A stretch of DNA of 64,000 nt from JARLGU01 sp036504535 (GCA_036504535.1 DASXUY010000036.1:1-64000), one strand, 5' to 3'. Positions 41,519-51,358 are shown, counted from the first letter of the stretch. Notes: a model not told the origin generated them from the letters alone. Numbers and translations: made by a program.

Positions 41519-43378
41519 ATGAACATAGAACAGGGCCTCGTGTGCGACCAGGTGCTGCAACGTCGGGCAAGTGGGACTGCGGCCGCCACATTGACGGGAT
41601 TAACTACGGCGACAGGCGACGTCGTCGTTACCGTCTTCGACCTTGGCGTACCACTTTCCGGCTGGCATCAGCGCGTCGTTGGGACGGCGGCCAATGGCCG
41701 CTTCAGCGCCACGATTGACGGCATTCCCGCCGGCGGACCGTACAATGGTGAATTGCGGATCGGCGACGATGCGGTCACTGTCAATGACATCTTTGTCGGC
41801 GATGTCTGGCTGCTCGCGGGCCAGAGCAACATGGAAGGCGTGGGCCTGCTCGCGAACGCGGGTGAACCGAGCCCGTTGGCGCGCGCGCTCTTCATGAACG
41901 GTCAGTGGGGCGTCGCCAAGGACCCGCTGCACGTCACCCTCGACTCCCTAGACAAGGCGCACAACCCGATCGAATACCCGCCTCTCGCGGTCGAACGCAT
42001 GCGGCGGCTGCAGACGGCGGCCGGTGTTGGGCCAGGGGTGTTCTTCGGCAAGGAGATGGCGCAGAAGACTGGCGTGCCGCAAGGCCTTCTCTGCACAGCA
42101 CACGGCGGAACGTCCATGTTGGACTGGTCGCCTGACAAGAAGCATCTCGGCGGCGACTCGTACTACGGTTCCATGCTGCGAGTGGTGCAAGCCACCGGGC
42201 AACCGGTCGCCGGAGTGCTATGGTACCAGGGCGAAAACGAGACCGGCAGCGCGGAGGATGTGGCGGCTTACACGGCACGCATGACCACATTCGTTGCGGC
42301 GGTTCGGGCCGATCTAGGCCAACCCAGGCTGCCGTTCATTATCGCTCAACTGGGTCGCTACTTCGCGCTTGGCGTGGACCATCGCGGATGGAATTCAATC
42401 CAGTCGCAGCAGTACAAGCTTCAAGAGACTATCGAGAATCTGACTTGCGTCGCAACTGTCGATCTGCCGCTGGAGGATGTCATCCACATTAGCAGCCACG
42501 GTTGCGCGCGTCTCGGTGCGCGCTTCGCACGCGTTGCTGATCGCGTCGTACTCGGCAACGTGTCCGAGCCGCCTCCACCGTCGTTCGTCAGCGCCGTTCA
42601 CGTGCCGGGGGATCACCGGAGCATGGTCGTCGACGTCACGTTCGACCACGTCGTCGGCGGCTTGCAGGCTGTCGGCGAGCCGCAAGGGTTTGCGCTCGTC
42701 GACGCCGATATGAACGTCTACTCGCTCGTCTACAAGACAACGCTCAGCGGCAGCACGGCTCGCCTCGAATGCGCCGTCAAAGAGAACGCAGGCGCGTACC
42801 GCCTCATGTACGGCGCCGGACTTGCGCCGACATGCACCATCACCGACTCGCGCGGCTTTTCGCTGCCCGTGTTCGGCCCGGTGACCATCACGCCATCGGA
42901 AGCCATGGGCGACTACGCGTGCGATTGGCTGGTGAGCGGCCTCACTCCTGCGGTGGGCAGTATTGACGAGCAGGAGTACCCGAATCTCGCGGAACTCAGC
43001 CTCGCTCCTCGCCATGTCGCGGGACCTTTCGTGTCGATGATAGGCGAGTGGAAGTCGGCGACAGGGCGCGCGTTCTTTGTTGCAACGGTCGATGTGCCCG
43101 AAGACATGGACGTTCGGCTACGGTTCGGCTACGACGGCCCATTCCGTCTGTGGCTGGACGGAGCCGCGGTGCATACCGATGTGAACGGGACGAACCCGAT
43201 CATCATCGACGAACATACGGTTCCCGTGTCGCTCACACGCGGCGCCCACGAGATCACCTGCGCCATGGATTTCACCACCGGCTTCGCGTGGGGCTTTGTG
43301 CTTCGCATCGACCGCACCGACCTTTCCGCAGAGCAGATAGCCGCCGGGGGCTATGTGATGCCAGCGTGGAACTCCTGA
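41519..43378 (+). CDS. sialate O-acetylesterase-like SGNH hydrolase
   Basis: 619 residues. The esterase domain (~85-350) has AGQSNMEG with nucleophile Ser103, GGTSMLDW, and a GVLWYQGENE block with the Asn/Gly of the oxyanion hole, typical of the SASA/DUF303 family. A beta-sandwich region lies at ~360-480 and a PA14-like or galactose-binding C-domain at ~490-615 (FRLWLDGAAVHTD). It removes acetyl groups from glycans. No signal peptide, so possibly acting on imported oligosaccharides. Last gene of the plus-strand set, followed by the element at 43405. Confidence 0.9.
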   Translation: MNIEQGLVCDQVLQRRASGTAAATLTGLTTATGDVVVTVFDLGVPLSGWHQRVVGTAANGRFSATIDGIPAGGPYNGELRIGDDAVTVNDIFVGDVWLLAGQSNMEGVGLLANAGEPSPLARALFMNGQWGVAKDPLHVTLDSLDKAHNPIEYPPLAVERMRRLQTAAGVGPGVFFGKEMAQKTGVPQGLLCTAHGGTSMLDWSPDKKHLGGDSYYGSMLRVVQATGQPVAGVLWYQGENETGSAEDVAAYTARMTTFVAAVRADLGQPRLPFIIAQLGRYFALGVDHRGWNSIQSQQYKLQETIENLTCVATVDLPLEDVIHISSHGCARLGARFARVADRVVLGNVSEPPPPSFVSAVHVPGDHRSMVVDVTFDHVVGGLQAVGEPQGFALVDADMNVYSLVYKTTLSGSTARLECAVKENAGAYRLMYGAGLAPTCTITDSRGFSLPVFGPVTITPSEAMGDYACDWLVSGLTPAVGSIDEQEYPNLAELSLAPRHVAGPFVSMIGEWKSATGRAFFVATVDVPEDMDVRLRFGYDGPFRLWLDGAAVHTDVNGTNPIIIDEHTVPVSLTRGAHEITCAMDFTTGFAWGFVLRIDRTDLSAEQIAAGGYVMPAWNS

Positions 43379-43404
43379 GAAACGGAGCCGATTCTAAGAT
43401 ATTC

Positions 43405-43668
43405 CGACAGGTCCGAAGGACCTTCGTGTCCTAATCCGGCCAATAACCCGGTGTCTGAGGCTCGAACTGGAAGTCATCTTCCTTCCGGAAGGGAGCCCCT
43501 CAGCCCGAGTCTTCGAGCGGCTTCCTAAAGGGCGACCTGGAGGAATTTGACTTCCAGTTTGAGACTCAGACATGAAAACAACAACGTAATGCCGGGGGCG
43601 CGGTAATTGCGCGAGCGTAGCGCCAGTAACTGCAAAATGCCAAGCACTCTTAGAGTGTGTTGTTTGGC
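43405..43668 (+). ncRNA. structured intergenic element B, copy 1
   Basis: About 265 nt. It aligns to 50996-51315 at both ends but not in the middle. Shared 5' block: AGGTCC-GAA-GGACCT hairpin, GTCCTAAT, GCCAA, AACCCGGTGT, GAG. Shared 3' block: ACATGAA, CGTAATGCC, GGGGCG, GCGTAGCGCC and GTAACTGCAAA, then GCCA and GCACTCTT. In this copy, GGAAGTCA (~43470) and TGACTTCC (~43548) pair over a distance. It lies between convergent genes. Direction shown is that of the alignment; transcription is not proven. The 5' hairpin/TCCTAA part also resembles the R1-R6 elements. Confidence 0.5.
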
Positions 43669-43700
43669 GTTCCAAAAGAACGCTTATGAGACAATCGGCC

Positions 43701-46700
43701 CTATGGCCCAAGTACAACGCTAGGATACAACTCGGGGTGCATGTACGGCTCCGTCCCCTCCGGCGTCAGCGTCAATCCACGCTTGCGGAACTCGCCATCG
43801 TTGTCGTTGATAATGAACGACAGGTTGAACACGCCGCCCGCCTTCAACGAAAGCGGCGCGAGTTCCGCTTCCGGTATTGCAAGCTGCACGATATAACCGC
43901 CCGCGCGCTTGGTGAGCTTCGACTTGATCGCACCGACAACGCCGCGTTTGGTGAACGCCACTTGGGTCGCCGGTGCGACCGACCTGTACACCTGTACGGC
44001 GTCGCCCTTGGGCCAAACGTCGAGCTCCTGATCGTCATCGTCGAAGCCGATCTTAAGCTGCGAGTGGCCTGTTGACCACGCGTCAAAGTAGATCTGGATT
44101 CCGTCGCCCATCCACGCCTTGTCTGCGGACGCGGCTGGCGCAAATACATCGTCGGTGATATCGAAACCCAGGTACAACGTCCCCGGCGCATAGGCCACCG
44201 CCAGCGTCGCCGACAAGTCACTCGCCCCTCCCCAAGGAATGGTGTCCGGGTATTTCGGGTTCACGGGATAGGCCTTGTACGACATCGCGTGCTGCGGGAC
44301 CGCAAACACATTGGCCCCAGCAGCCTTCCAAGACGCCAAGTTGCCGTCGAGGGCCAATGGGGCTGTCACACTCGGGCACCGAAGTGCGTCGATATGCGCA
44401 GGGAACGTGAGCGGCGCCTTGCCACCATCCGCTGTCCACGTGATAGTCGCGTCCTGGGATACAAGACCAGTCGTAGGTGTCGCGAATGGCGCCAGCACTT
44501 CTGTCGTCTTGTTTGGGAGAGCCTCGATAGTCGACGAGACCGCAGGCTTCCCGGGTGACGAGACAGTCAGCTTGCCGGTGATCGCTTTGCGAGTCGTGTT
44601 GCGCAGTTCGTAGCCGACATGCGACGCGTCCTTCACCTGCGCATAGCCCACCACGGATCCCGTGCTCGTAGACTCGAACCCATCCTCAATCGCTGCCGCC
44701 AGCTTCGCGTCGCTTCCCGGCTCGCCGGTGATGTACATTGGGAACGGCGTCACTGGCAGGTCACCGTTCTTGTCGGGCGTAATCGGCGTGCCCATCATGT
44801 TGACGATCTGCACGCTCTTCGCTAGCGCGCCAAGGTGCAGCACCGACGGCGGCAGTATGGCGGTTTCGTGTTTGAGGTCGTGCGTCCAAATCGCCACGAC
44901 TGGTCGTTTTTTCGCATCCCGGAACAGGTACGACCGCGCATCCTGGCTCAGCGAAATGTCCCGAACAAAGTCAGCATCGCCAAGCGTCGTCGAGAGCGCA
45001 TTGAGCGCCACCCCGCGTGTCTCCGGGATTTGGTCGTAGTCGACGGTGCCCGTAAAGTAGTACCAGTCCACCTGATGCTTCACACGGTCGCCGTACTTCA
45101 GGCCGACGAGCCACGCGCGGATAGCGTACGCCGCCGCATACCGCTCACCATCTCCGATGTCATACGTGAAGCCGCCGATACGCCACGAACCGCCGTTATC
45201 TTCTGCGGAAAGCGCCTGATGGACATTGAGCGCAAACGACGGGTTGTGCATCGCCAGATGTCCGCCGCCCTCGGTGAACCACACCTCACCATTGAAGTTG
45301 TGACGCTTCAGCATAGCGAGGAACGTCGCCAGGTCGGCGTCCATGTCCGGCTCTTCGGGGCGAGTGCGGTAGGGGTGGATAGCGACGATGTCGCAGATCT
45401 CGGCCCCGCCGCATGTGAGGAAGTTATCGACCATCGCCGTGCCACCGTTCGGCTGCATGTTAGCCGGGTCGATAGACAGCACATGCGCCGTCGGGTTCGC
45501 CCGCTTGATGCCCTTGTACGCAGCAGTCAGCGCTCGAATCCACTGCTTCATCACGGTCTGGTCGGCGGTCAGGCGTCCACCGGGTTCGTTCACCAGCTTC
45601 CAATACGTGATCTCGGGGTACTCTTTGGCCTTCGCATAGGCTGCCGCTTCAATAATCGGTAGGTCGGCTTCATTGCCGCTCCAACCATCCTTGAGGTTGA
45701 TGTTGCCGAAGTGATCGCCGCTGTCGAAGATCGACGTCACATTCACAACATGGTGTTTGGTCATCAACGCGTGAAGCGAGTGCGGCTTCGGGTCGAAGTT
45801 CATCGCCGAACCGATACCGAAGTACTCGTGGTGAGCTAATGTCCGCTCCCAACTGCCGCCGCGATCATAGATGCCGCCGCACGCGAACAGTGTGTGGTGC
45901 TTTACCGCAGGATCCGCAGGCGGCGCGATCGCCAGTCGGCCGTATTCGCGAGCCGTCCCTCCATCGGCAAGCTTCGTGGTTATCTCCAGCGTGTAGATAC
46001 CGCGCGCCGCCTTTTCAACCCAAGGCAACGGCGATGTCGCAACACCGGTCGCATCGGCCTTGTACGGCACGTCACGCTGCGTGATCACCGTCCCCATCGC
46101 GTCGCGCATCGTCACCGACGCCGTGCCACTCGCGTTCGGCAATGTGCTGAACTCAACCCGTCCATGAACAGTCTCGCCGGGCTTGAAGAGGTTGTCACGC
46201 TTGTCGGTCACAAACACCATCTCGATAGGCTTCCGCGTGAAGTCGGTCATTGGGCCCTTCTCAAGCTGAACATCGTCCAGATAAGCGGCGCAATCGTCGA
46301 CCATGCCGTTTAGGCCAAACTGCATCGAAACCGCGCCAGCAGGAGCTTTGAACGTGTAGTTGTACCGCTTCCATTCGGTGCCAATCGTGATGCCCTTCCA
46401 GGCAAGACCATTAGTGAACGATGATGGGAAAATGCACGTCGTCAGGCCGATATTGGGCTTGTCGGCCTTCGCGAAGAAGCTGATTGTGTATTCCTTGCCA
46501 GCCTCTGTAGGGATAGCGAACGACGACAACAGTGCTGGCCGCTCGCCCTTTTCCCCGATGATCTTGACGCACTTCCTACCGCTGTTCACCGTCGCCGTTT
46601 CAATCAAGTAGTTGTCGGGAAACCGATAGCCCTTTTCGCTCCCGAGGTTGCCGAAATTCCAATATTGGAAGCCTTGCTCAAAACTCGGGTTCTGGATCAG

Positions 46701-47528
46701 GTTGCGCGACTGGCTGTACATCGGCATGTGGATGTGTTCAGCCGCATAGAAGTCGATCCCAGCATATGTTTCCGGGGACAACGCCTTCGCCTTCGAGGGC
46801 AGCTCGATATCCATCACGATCTGGTTGTCCACGGGAACGATGCGAATGCCCATCGTTTGCCACGACTTCACGTTTTCGTCCCGCACTGCGACGTCGGTGC
46901 CCTGAACGATATGAACTGAGAGGGTGCGGTACGGATCATCGCTGGCGAACAAAATGTCGCGCGGCTCCTTTGCCGTGGTGAGCATCACCGCATGGTCAAG
47001 CGGCGGCCCGGCTGTGATCGGGACGCTCACGCTGTTAACAGTCACCTGTGTTCCGATCATTTCGGCACGGTGCGTGTAAAAGAAGATGCCGCATAGCGAG
47101 AGCAGCTTGGTGATCGGCTCTTTGCTCTCATACGCCAACGTGATACGCGCCTTGCCTTCCGGCGTTAGCGCGATGCTGTATCGAATCGGGATCGGTTCGG
47201 TAAGTACTGCGTCCTCGATGGTCGCCGTGAACACCGTCTCCTTCTTCGCCGCATCCACGGTCACCTTACGCCCGATCAAATCGCCCGCCGTCCAGTGCGT
47301 CCGCCCGCCACGCACGATGGTCGGTATAGTCAGCGCATAGCTGTCGCCCGTAGCCGTCATGATCGCTATCGCCCCACCCTGCCCGACGCTGATCTGCCCG
47401 CCCGGCGACGAGACTATGCCGCCATCGGTGAATGTCGCGGCGGACGCACTGAACAAAGGCGCAAATCCGGCGATAACAAAGCCAAGGGCAAGCGTAGTGA
47501 GGGCCGCGAGGCGAAAGGGTGAGTTCAT
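43701..47528 (-). CDS. secreted multi-domain GH-A-clan glycoside hydrolase with CBMs
   Basis: 1275 residues with a signal peptide (about 1-31, ending ASAA). An early beta region (~35-270) is followed by a CBM4/9-like domain (~285-430, NLIQNPSFEQGFQYWNFG). Then a linker beta domain and a TIM barrel of the GH39/clan-A type (~545-860), with probable acid/base E648 in WKLVNEPGG and nucleophile E753 in WFTEGGG. A C-terminal CBM9/DOMON-like domain (~1075-1265) ends the chain. It acts outside the cell or in the periplasm. Third gene of the LacI operon, with GGAAAG before ATG. Substrate inferred to be a xylan- or pectin-related glycan. Confidence 0.85.
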   Translation of the reverse strand: MNSPFRLAALTTLALGFVIAGFAPLFSASAATFTDGGIVSSPGGQISVGQGGAIAIMTATGDSYALTIPTIVRGGRTHWTAGDLIGRKVTVDAAKKETVFTATIEDAVLTEPIPIRYSIALTPEGKARITLAYESKEPITKLLSLCGIFFYTHRAEMIGTQVTVNSVSVPITAGPPLDHAVMLTTAKEPRDILFASDDPYRTLSVHIVQGTDVAVRDENVKSWQTMGIRIVPVDNQIVMDIELPSKAKALSPETYAGIDFYAAEHIHMPMYSQSRNLIQNPSFEQGFQYWNFGNLGSEKGYRFPDNYLIETATVNSGRKCVKIIGEKGERPALLSSFAIPTEAGKEYTISFFAKADKPNIGLTTCIFPSSFTNGLAWKGITIGTEWKRYNYTFKAPAGAVSMQFGLNGMVDDCAAYLDDVQLEKGPMTDFTRKPIEMVFVTDKRDNLFKPGETVHGRVEFSTLPNASGTASVTMRDAMGTVITQRDVPYKADATGVATSPLPWVEKAARGIYTLEITTKLADGGTAREYGRLAIAPPADPAVKHHTLFACGGIYDRGGSWERTLAHHEYFGIGSAMNFDPKPHSLHALMTKHHVVNVTSIFDSGDHFGNINLKDGWSGNEADLPIIEAAAYAKAKEYPEITYWKLVNEPGGRLTADQTVMKQWIRALTAAYKGIKRANPTAHVLSIDPANMQPNGGTAMVDNFLTCGGAEICDIVAIHPYRTRPEEPDMDADLATFLAMLKRHNFNGEVWFTEGGGHLAMHNPSFALNVHQALSAEDNGGSWRIGGFTYDIGDGERYAAAYAIRAWLVGLKYGDRVKHQVDWYYFTGTVDYDQIPETRGVALNALSTTLGDADFVRDISLSQDARSYLFRDAKKRPVVAIWTHDLKHETAILPPSVLHLGALAKSVQIVNMMGTPITPDKNGDLPVTPFPMYITGEPGSDAKLAAAIEDGFESTSTGSVVGYAQVKDASHVGYELRNTTRKAITGKLTVSSPGKPAVSSTIEALPNKTTEVLAPFATPTTGLVSQDATITWTADGGKAPLTFPAHIDALRCPSVTAPLALDGNLASWKAAGANVFAVPQHAMSYKAYPVNPKYPDTIPWGGASDLSATLAVAYAPGTLYLGFDITDDVFAPAASADKAWMGDGIQIYFDAWSTGHSQLKIGFDDDDQELDVWPKGDAVQVYRSVAPATQVAFTKRGVVGAIKSKLTKRAGGYIVQLAIPEAELAPLSLKAGGVFNLSFIINDNDGEFRKRGLTLTPEGTEPYMHPELYPSVVLGP

Positions 47529-47557
47529 GGGTCTTTCCGTGAGCTGGGGTCAAAATA

Positions 47558-47591
47558 GGCGCGCGCTAGGCGTCAAAGCCCGACGCGCGCC
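47558..47591 (-). promoter_or_regulatory. GC-rich hairpin between prepilin 3 and the hydrolase gene
   Basis: GGCGCGCG / CGCGCGCC arms with a smaller inner pairing, 27 nt after the prepilin stop and 29 nt before the hydrolase start. No T run. It probably stabilises the prepilin mRNA end or lowers read-through, as the hairpin at 62698 would in the matching operon. Confidence 0.5.
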
Positions 47592-47618
47592 AATGGGGGT
47601 GAAGGGATGCGAAGATCG

Positions 47619-48455
47619 TCAGTCGTTGTCCGCGACAGTCCACGGTCCGCACGGCTGCGCAGCCGTGCCTTGGCAATTTTCGGTACCGCTGGCGGGCACA
47701 AAATTGAGCCAGACTCCGTAGTTCGGATTGTACTTCGGGATCGTCGCGGTAACTGGATAGGTCAAACCTGCGGTTCGCCAAGTGGATTCCGGCTTCAGCC
47801 ATTTGACATGGCCATCGCAGTACAGGTAGTTCCAGCCACCCGAATGAAAAGTCTGGCCCGGGAAATCCCTATCCTGACCCCAGTCGGTACCAGTCGTAGT
47901 TGCTTTGTTAACAACTGCTCCGGCATTGCTGCCGAGAATGCTCTGTTTATACCACTGTTCCGCGACCATAAACGTCTGCGCCGGTGCTCCAATGATCGAC
48001 AGCGGACACGGGTTGCCGTCACCACCACCAGACGCTCCGGTAGCATAGCAGCAATTGCGGTAGCCCGATGTCATCGCATAGCTGCGGATAGGCTGGCCAT
48101 TATTGTTAGAAATGTCGCTTGGGCAATGGTAGACGATGGCGCTGTTGACGTTTCCACCGGGAGTGATCTTCCATAGGTAGGGATTAAGCCGCATGTCCCA
48201 CGAGTAGGCTGTTACCCCACCGCTATTGTTTGTCGCCCCTGCTGGCAGTACTTCATCCATGTCCTGCGCGTATTGCAGCATCGCGAGCCCTATTTGCTTC
48301 TCATTGCTGGCGCAGCTGGATTGCCGTGCTTTTTCGCGAGCAGTTGCGAATACGGGAAAGAGTATAGCAGCGAGAATCGCTATAATTGCGATAACTACGA
48401 GGAGCTCAATAAGAGTAAAGCCTATGCTAGATCGTCGCATCATATAAGTTTTCAA
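47619..48455 (-). CDS. prepilin-type H-X9-DG protein, copy 3
   Basis: 278 residues. Leader to IG, then FTLIELLVVIAIIAIL and AREKARQSSCASNEKQIG, with H-SGGWNYLYC-DG-HVKWL near residue 225. It lies between the LacI gene (30 nt upstream) and the secreted hydrolase (90 nt downstream). The start is TTG at 48453-48455, preceded by AAGGAAGG at good spacing; the ATG four codons on is too far from it. Four cysteines form CxxxC-like pairs in the variable region. Function unknown; see the notes on regulator-prepilin pairs. Confidence 0.9.
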   Translation of the reverse strand: MKTYMMRRSSIGFTLIELLVVIAIIAILAAILFPVFATAREKARQSSCASNEKQIGLAMLQYAQDMDEVLPAGATNNSGGVTAYSWDMRLNPYLWKITPGGNVNSAIVYHCPSDISNNNGQPIRSYAMTSGYRNCCYATGASGGGDGNPCPLSIIGAPAQTFMVAEQWYKQSILGSNAGAVVNKATTTGTDWGQDRDFPGQTFHSGGWNYLYCDGHVKWLKPESTWRTAGLTYPVTATIPKYNPNYGVWLNFVPASGTENCQGTAAQPCGPWTVADND

Positions 48456-48485
48456 TCGATTATCCTTCCTTGAATGATTACTCGG

Positions 48486-49568
48486 CTACTTGCCTGCTGG
48501 CGGGCATGTCGATTGCCGAATCATGATTTGCCGTGCGGGTAGTTCAAGACACGAACCTGTGCTGCCATTCACCATATCAACGAGCATTTGAGCTGCGCGC
48601 CGACCCGTCTCAAAGACTGGTACCTCAATCGATGTCAGCGGTGGATCGTACACCGCGCTTGTGCCCTCGTTATCAATGCCAACAACAGACATATCTCGCG
48701 GAATCTCAAGCCCGCGGCTCTTCAGCGCTGTCATGATCGACATCGCCAACCGGTCGCTCGCGCAGAAAATCGCAGTGGGCGGATTCGGCATCGTCAGCCA
48801 GTGTTCAGCTGCTTCAAGGCAAATATCCAGCGGGATATAATCGTAGCCCTTCACGAAAATATCGAGGTCAGTCGGATCGACACGACGATCAGCCAGCCAC
48901 TGCCACCAGTATTTATGACGCTTGATTGCCGTATCGTTCGCGTCCTCCGCTATCGGACCCAGGAACCTACCCGAACCGATCGGAGCGCCAAAGTAGCCAA
49001 TTCGCCGGTGTCCAAGCTCCCAGAGGTGCGACATTGCGAGATACGCAACATCACGCTCGTTCACTACCACGGAGCCGCAGCCAGCAGGCAGATTCGACGA
49101 GCGCGTCACACAAACAGTCGGCAAACCGGCGTCCGCCAGCACTTCCAGCCGCTTGTCATGAGTCGTTGAGCTAATGAGAAGCCCGTCGATACCACCGTCG
49201 AGGAATGGATTGCACGATTCCGCATTGCGCATAGAGCGGGGAAAATGCATGATGCGATACGAACGCTCGTCCACCACGGTGCTCACACCGCTCCAAAATC
49301 GATGGAGATATGTGTACGACGAGGACGCTTCGTCTTCAGTCGGCAGAGACACGCAAACGCCGATGGTGTTAGTCGCCTGGCGGCCCTGGTGACGAAGTGC
49401 GCGAGCCGGCGTAAAATGCAGCTCCGCGATCGCGTTATTGATCCTCTGAGCCGTCTCAGGAGAACAGACACTGACGCGCCCGTTAATATAGTGCGATACC
49501 GCACTCTGCGACACGCCCGCAAGCAAGGCAACATCTCGAACTGTAGATTTCTTATAGGGCGTTCGCAT
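48486..49568 (-). CDS. LacI-family regulator, likely controlling two glycan operons
   Basis: 360 residues. A LacI helix-turn-helix with hinge lies at ~8-55 (TVRDVALLAGVSQSAVSHYI). The effector domain at ~65-345 has the family end IPRDMSVVGIDNEGTSAVYDPPLTSI. It has a GAGG ribosome-binding site. The promoter 70-100 bp upstream is overlain or followed by CATCATATATATGATG, the same palindrome as upstream of prepilin copy 4. That places its own operon and the fucosidase operon under a common operator, presumably bound by this protein. Ligand probably a sugar from the target glycan. Confidence 0.92.
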   Translation of the reverse strand: MRTPYKKSTVRDVALLAGVSQSAVSHYINGRVSVCSPETAQRINNAIAELHFTPARALRHQGRQATNTIGVCVSLPTEDEASSSYTYLHRFWSGVSTVVDERSYRIMHFPRSMRNAESCNPFLDGGIDGLLISSTTHDKRLEVLADAGLPTVCVTRSSNLPAGCGSVVVNERDVAYLAMSHLWELGHRRIGYFGAPIGSGRFLGPIAEDANDTAIKRHKYWWQWLADRRVDPTDLDIFVKGYDYIPLDICLEAAEHWLTMPNPPTAIFCASDRLAMSIMTALKSRGLEIPRDMSVVGIDNEGTSAVYDPPLTSIEVPVFETGRRAAQMLVDMVNGSTGSCLELPARQIMIRQSTCPPAGK

Positions 49569-49618
49569 TAGTAAAGCCTCAACTATATGATGTACCGACT
49601 ACCGTGACCAAAGCCGTA

Positions 49619-49634
49619 CATCATATATATGATG
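49619..49634. promoter_or_regulatory. operator palindrome CATCATATATATGATG (LacI operon)
   Basis: Perfect 16-bp palindrome a few bases downstream of the -10 box of the LacI promoter. A half-site TATATGATG recurs at 49584-49592. Identical to the core of 63681-63702. Confidence 0.75.
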
Positions 49635-49638
49635 CACC

Positions 49639-49667
49639 ATTCTATTACAGAGTAAGGTGCTTGTCAA
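49639..49667 (-). promoter_or_regulatory. sigma-70 promoter of the LacI-prepilin 3-hydrolase operon
   Basis: Minus strand: TTGACA (49662-49667), a 17-bp spacer, TAGAAT (49639-49644). The same boxes, spacer and flanking TGC before the -35 as the promoter at 63704. Confidence 0.8.
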
Positions 49668-49704
49668 GCAGATTCTTCGTACACGCACAGAGCGCCCCAA
49701 AACG

Positions 49705-50883
49705 CTAGCCCTTCACCCCGTAAAAGCCGCCGTCACCCTCGTGCCCAAGTACATCATAGATCGCACGGATCATTAGCAGGTTCGTGTGATCTGGCGCATT
49801 CGAATGCGTGTCCATCCGGTTCTTAACCATTCCCAGCGCCATCCCCAAGCGGCGGTTCGCCATTCCCTCGGATCCGCCAGCGCCGCCGTGGCCAAAGAAC
49901 GCCCCCATATCCCCGGCGGGTCCCTTCAGGCAGTAGCCAAGTCCAAACCCGTGTCCGAAGCACTCCGGCGTGGTCCCCTCGCGCGTAACACGCGTCGTCG
50001 CCAGCGCAAGCCGCTCTGACGACACCAGGCGGACACCGTCAACCTCGCCGATCAGCGCAGCATAATGCTTGGCGATCGCACGCGCTGACATGATTCCGTT
50101 CACGGCTGGCATACAGCACCGACGAACCTGAGGTAGATTCACGAAATCGTTTAGAGGCAGCTTAAGCGCGTCAATCGCCGTCGGTGGGGGTGGTTCGTGG
50201 GAACTGGGGGCCGTCGTTATCTGGGCCCTCTGCGTTGGCTGCGGCTCGAACGCCGAATAGCGCTTGTCGGCTTCCTCCGTGATCCCAAAAAACATCTCCC
50301 CAGCCGTCCCCAGCGGGCCAGTGATCTCGTCGCGCAATAGCTGCCCTATGGGCGTGCCGGTCGCGTGCCGAATCAACCCGCCGACAATCCATCCCCACGA
50401 GCGCGAATGATACTGCATCGTTGAACCCGGCGTCCATTCCGGCGTAAGTTGCGCGACGCGGGCGCACGCCGCATCAAAATCACAAGCTTCATCCAGCGAC
50501 ACAAACACCGGCGGCGTCGGAATGCCAGCCTGATGAGACATCGCCTGAGCAACGGTGATCGCCGCCTTCCCGTTCACCCCGAACTCCGGCCAGTAATCGG
50601 CGACAGGTGCGATGTAGTCGATCACGCCCCGCTCCGCAAGAATGTGCGCTAACGTCGCCAGTATCCCCTTGCCCGTCGAGCATACGGGAAACACCGTGTC
50701 CGGCTGAACCGAGAGGCTTGAGTGCGACGAGACCGTCCCCACGCATACGTCAGCGACAAGCTCGCCGCGCAAATACACAGCAGCCTGCACGCCAAGTTCA
50801 TAGCCATCATCAACAAGCTGACCTAAGATGCGCTCCAGGTCTCCCTGTAATCGCGTCGCAGAATTCAAGGCAATTGTATTCAT
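49705..50883 (-). CDS. serine beta-lactamase-like hydrolase/esterase (class C fold)
   Basis: 392 residues. The SxxK nucleophile is S69-T-G-K72 in FPVCSTGKG. The tyrosine motif is Y158-H-S160 in the YxN position. The later HGGAGGSEGMAN replaces KTG with HxG, as in EstB-type esterases rather than true beta-lactamases. No signal peptide. It probably hydrolyses an ester, perhaps on acylated glycans. Minus strand like its neighbours but with its own start, and the promoter region of the LacI operon follows it. Confidence 0.9.
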   Translation of the reverse strand: MNTIALNSATRLQGDLERILGQLVDDGYELGVQAAVYLRGELVADVCVGTVSSHSSLSVQPDTVFPVCSTGKGILATLAHILAERGVIDYIAPVADYWPEFGVNGKAAITVAQAMSHQAGIPTPPVFVSLDEACDFDAACARVAQLTPEWTPGSTMQYHSRSWGWIVGGLIRHATGTPIGQLLRDEITGPLGTAGEMFFGITEEADKRYSAFEPQPTQRAQITTAPSSHEPPPPTAIDALKLPLNDFVNLPQVRRCCMPAVNGIMSARAIAKHYAALIGEVDGVRLVSSERLALATTRVTREGTTPECFGHGFGLGYCLKGPAGDMGAFFGHGGAGGSEGMANRRLGMALGMVKNRMDTHSNAPDHTNLLMIRAIYDVLGHEGDGGFYGVKG

Positions 50884-50995
50884 AATATTGGTACTGTGGG
50901 CCGATTACGGCGCATATTCTCAAGATCGCAGTCTGGCCAAGCGGAACCACAACAACCGCCACCCTTTTATAATAGGTAACCACTCAGGCAGGTCC

Positions 50996-51315
50996 GAAGG
51001 ACCTTTCTGGTCCTAATTCTGCCAAGAACCCGGTGTTCGAGCACAAAAATTAAAAACTTCCTACTGCCGGAGGCGGGTCCCTTTGATCATTCTTATGTGA
51101 CTTCGCCGTCTTCGGCGCATCACTCTTCAGGACCCGTCGGAGTCTGCCGAGGAGCATACTTAGTGCCCCCGCACAACCGAGCCGTCCTCGGCGAGACAGG
51201 GGTCCAGCGTCACGCTGGTTTTTTGATTGAACATGAAGACAAACCCGTAATGCCACGGGGGCGGAATTTGCGCGTGCGTAGCGCCCGTAACTGCAAACCG
51301 CCACGCACTCTTCGG
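50996..51315 (+). ncRNA. structured intergenic element B, copy 2
   Basis: About 320 nt with the same 5' and 3' conserved blocks as 43405-43668. The middle is different and holds several short hairpins of the type GCCG-TCTTC-GGCG. A terminator-like hairpin with six T is present (51204-51224). The rest of 50884-51431 holds element R5 and otherwise no gene. Confidence 0.5.
51204..51224 (+). terminator. terminator-like hairpin inside element B2
   Basis: CCAGCG-TCA-CGCTGG followed by TTTTTT. It would end a plus-strand RNA from the 5' block of B2 at about 220 nt. Confidence 0.6.
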
Positions 51316-51358
51316 GCAAACCGTTAGGATCTTGCTTAGGTGCCTGAGTAGATACTAT

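Noticed and set aside
49705..50883. Antibiotic-resistance beta-lactamase
   Set aside because: It has no signal peptide and carries HxG in place of KTG, which fits EstB-like esterases.
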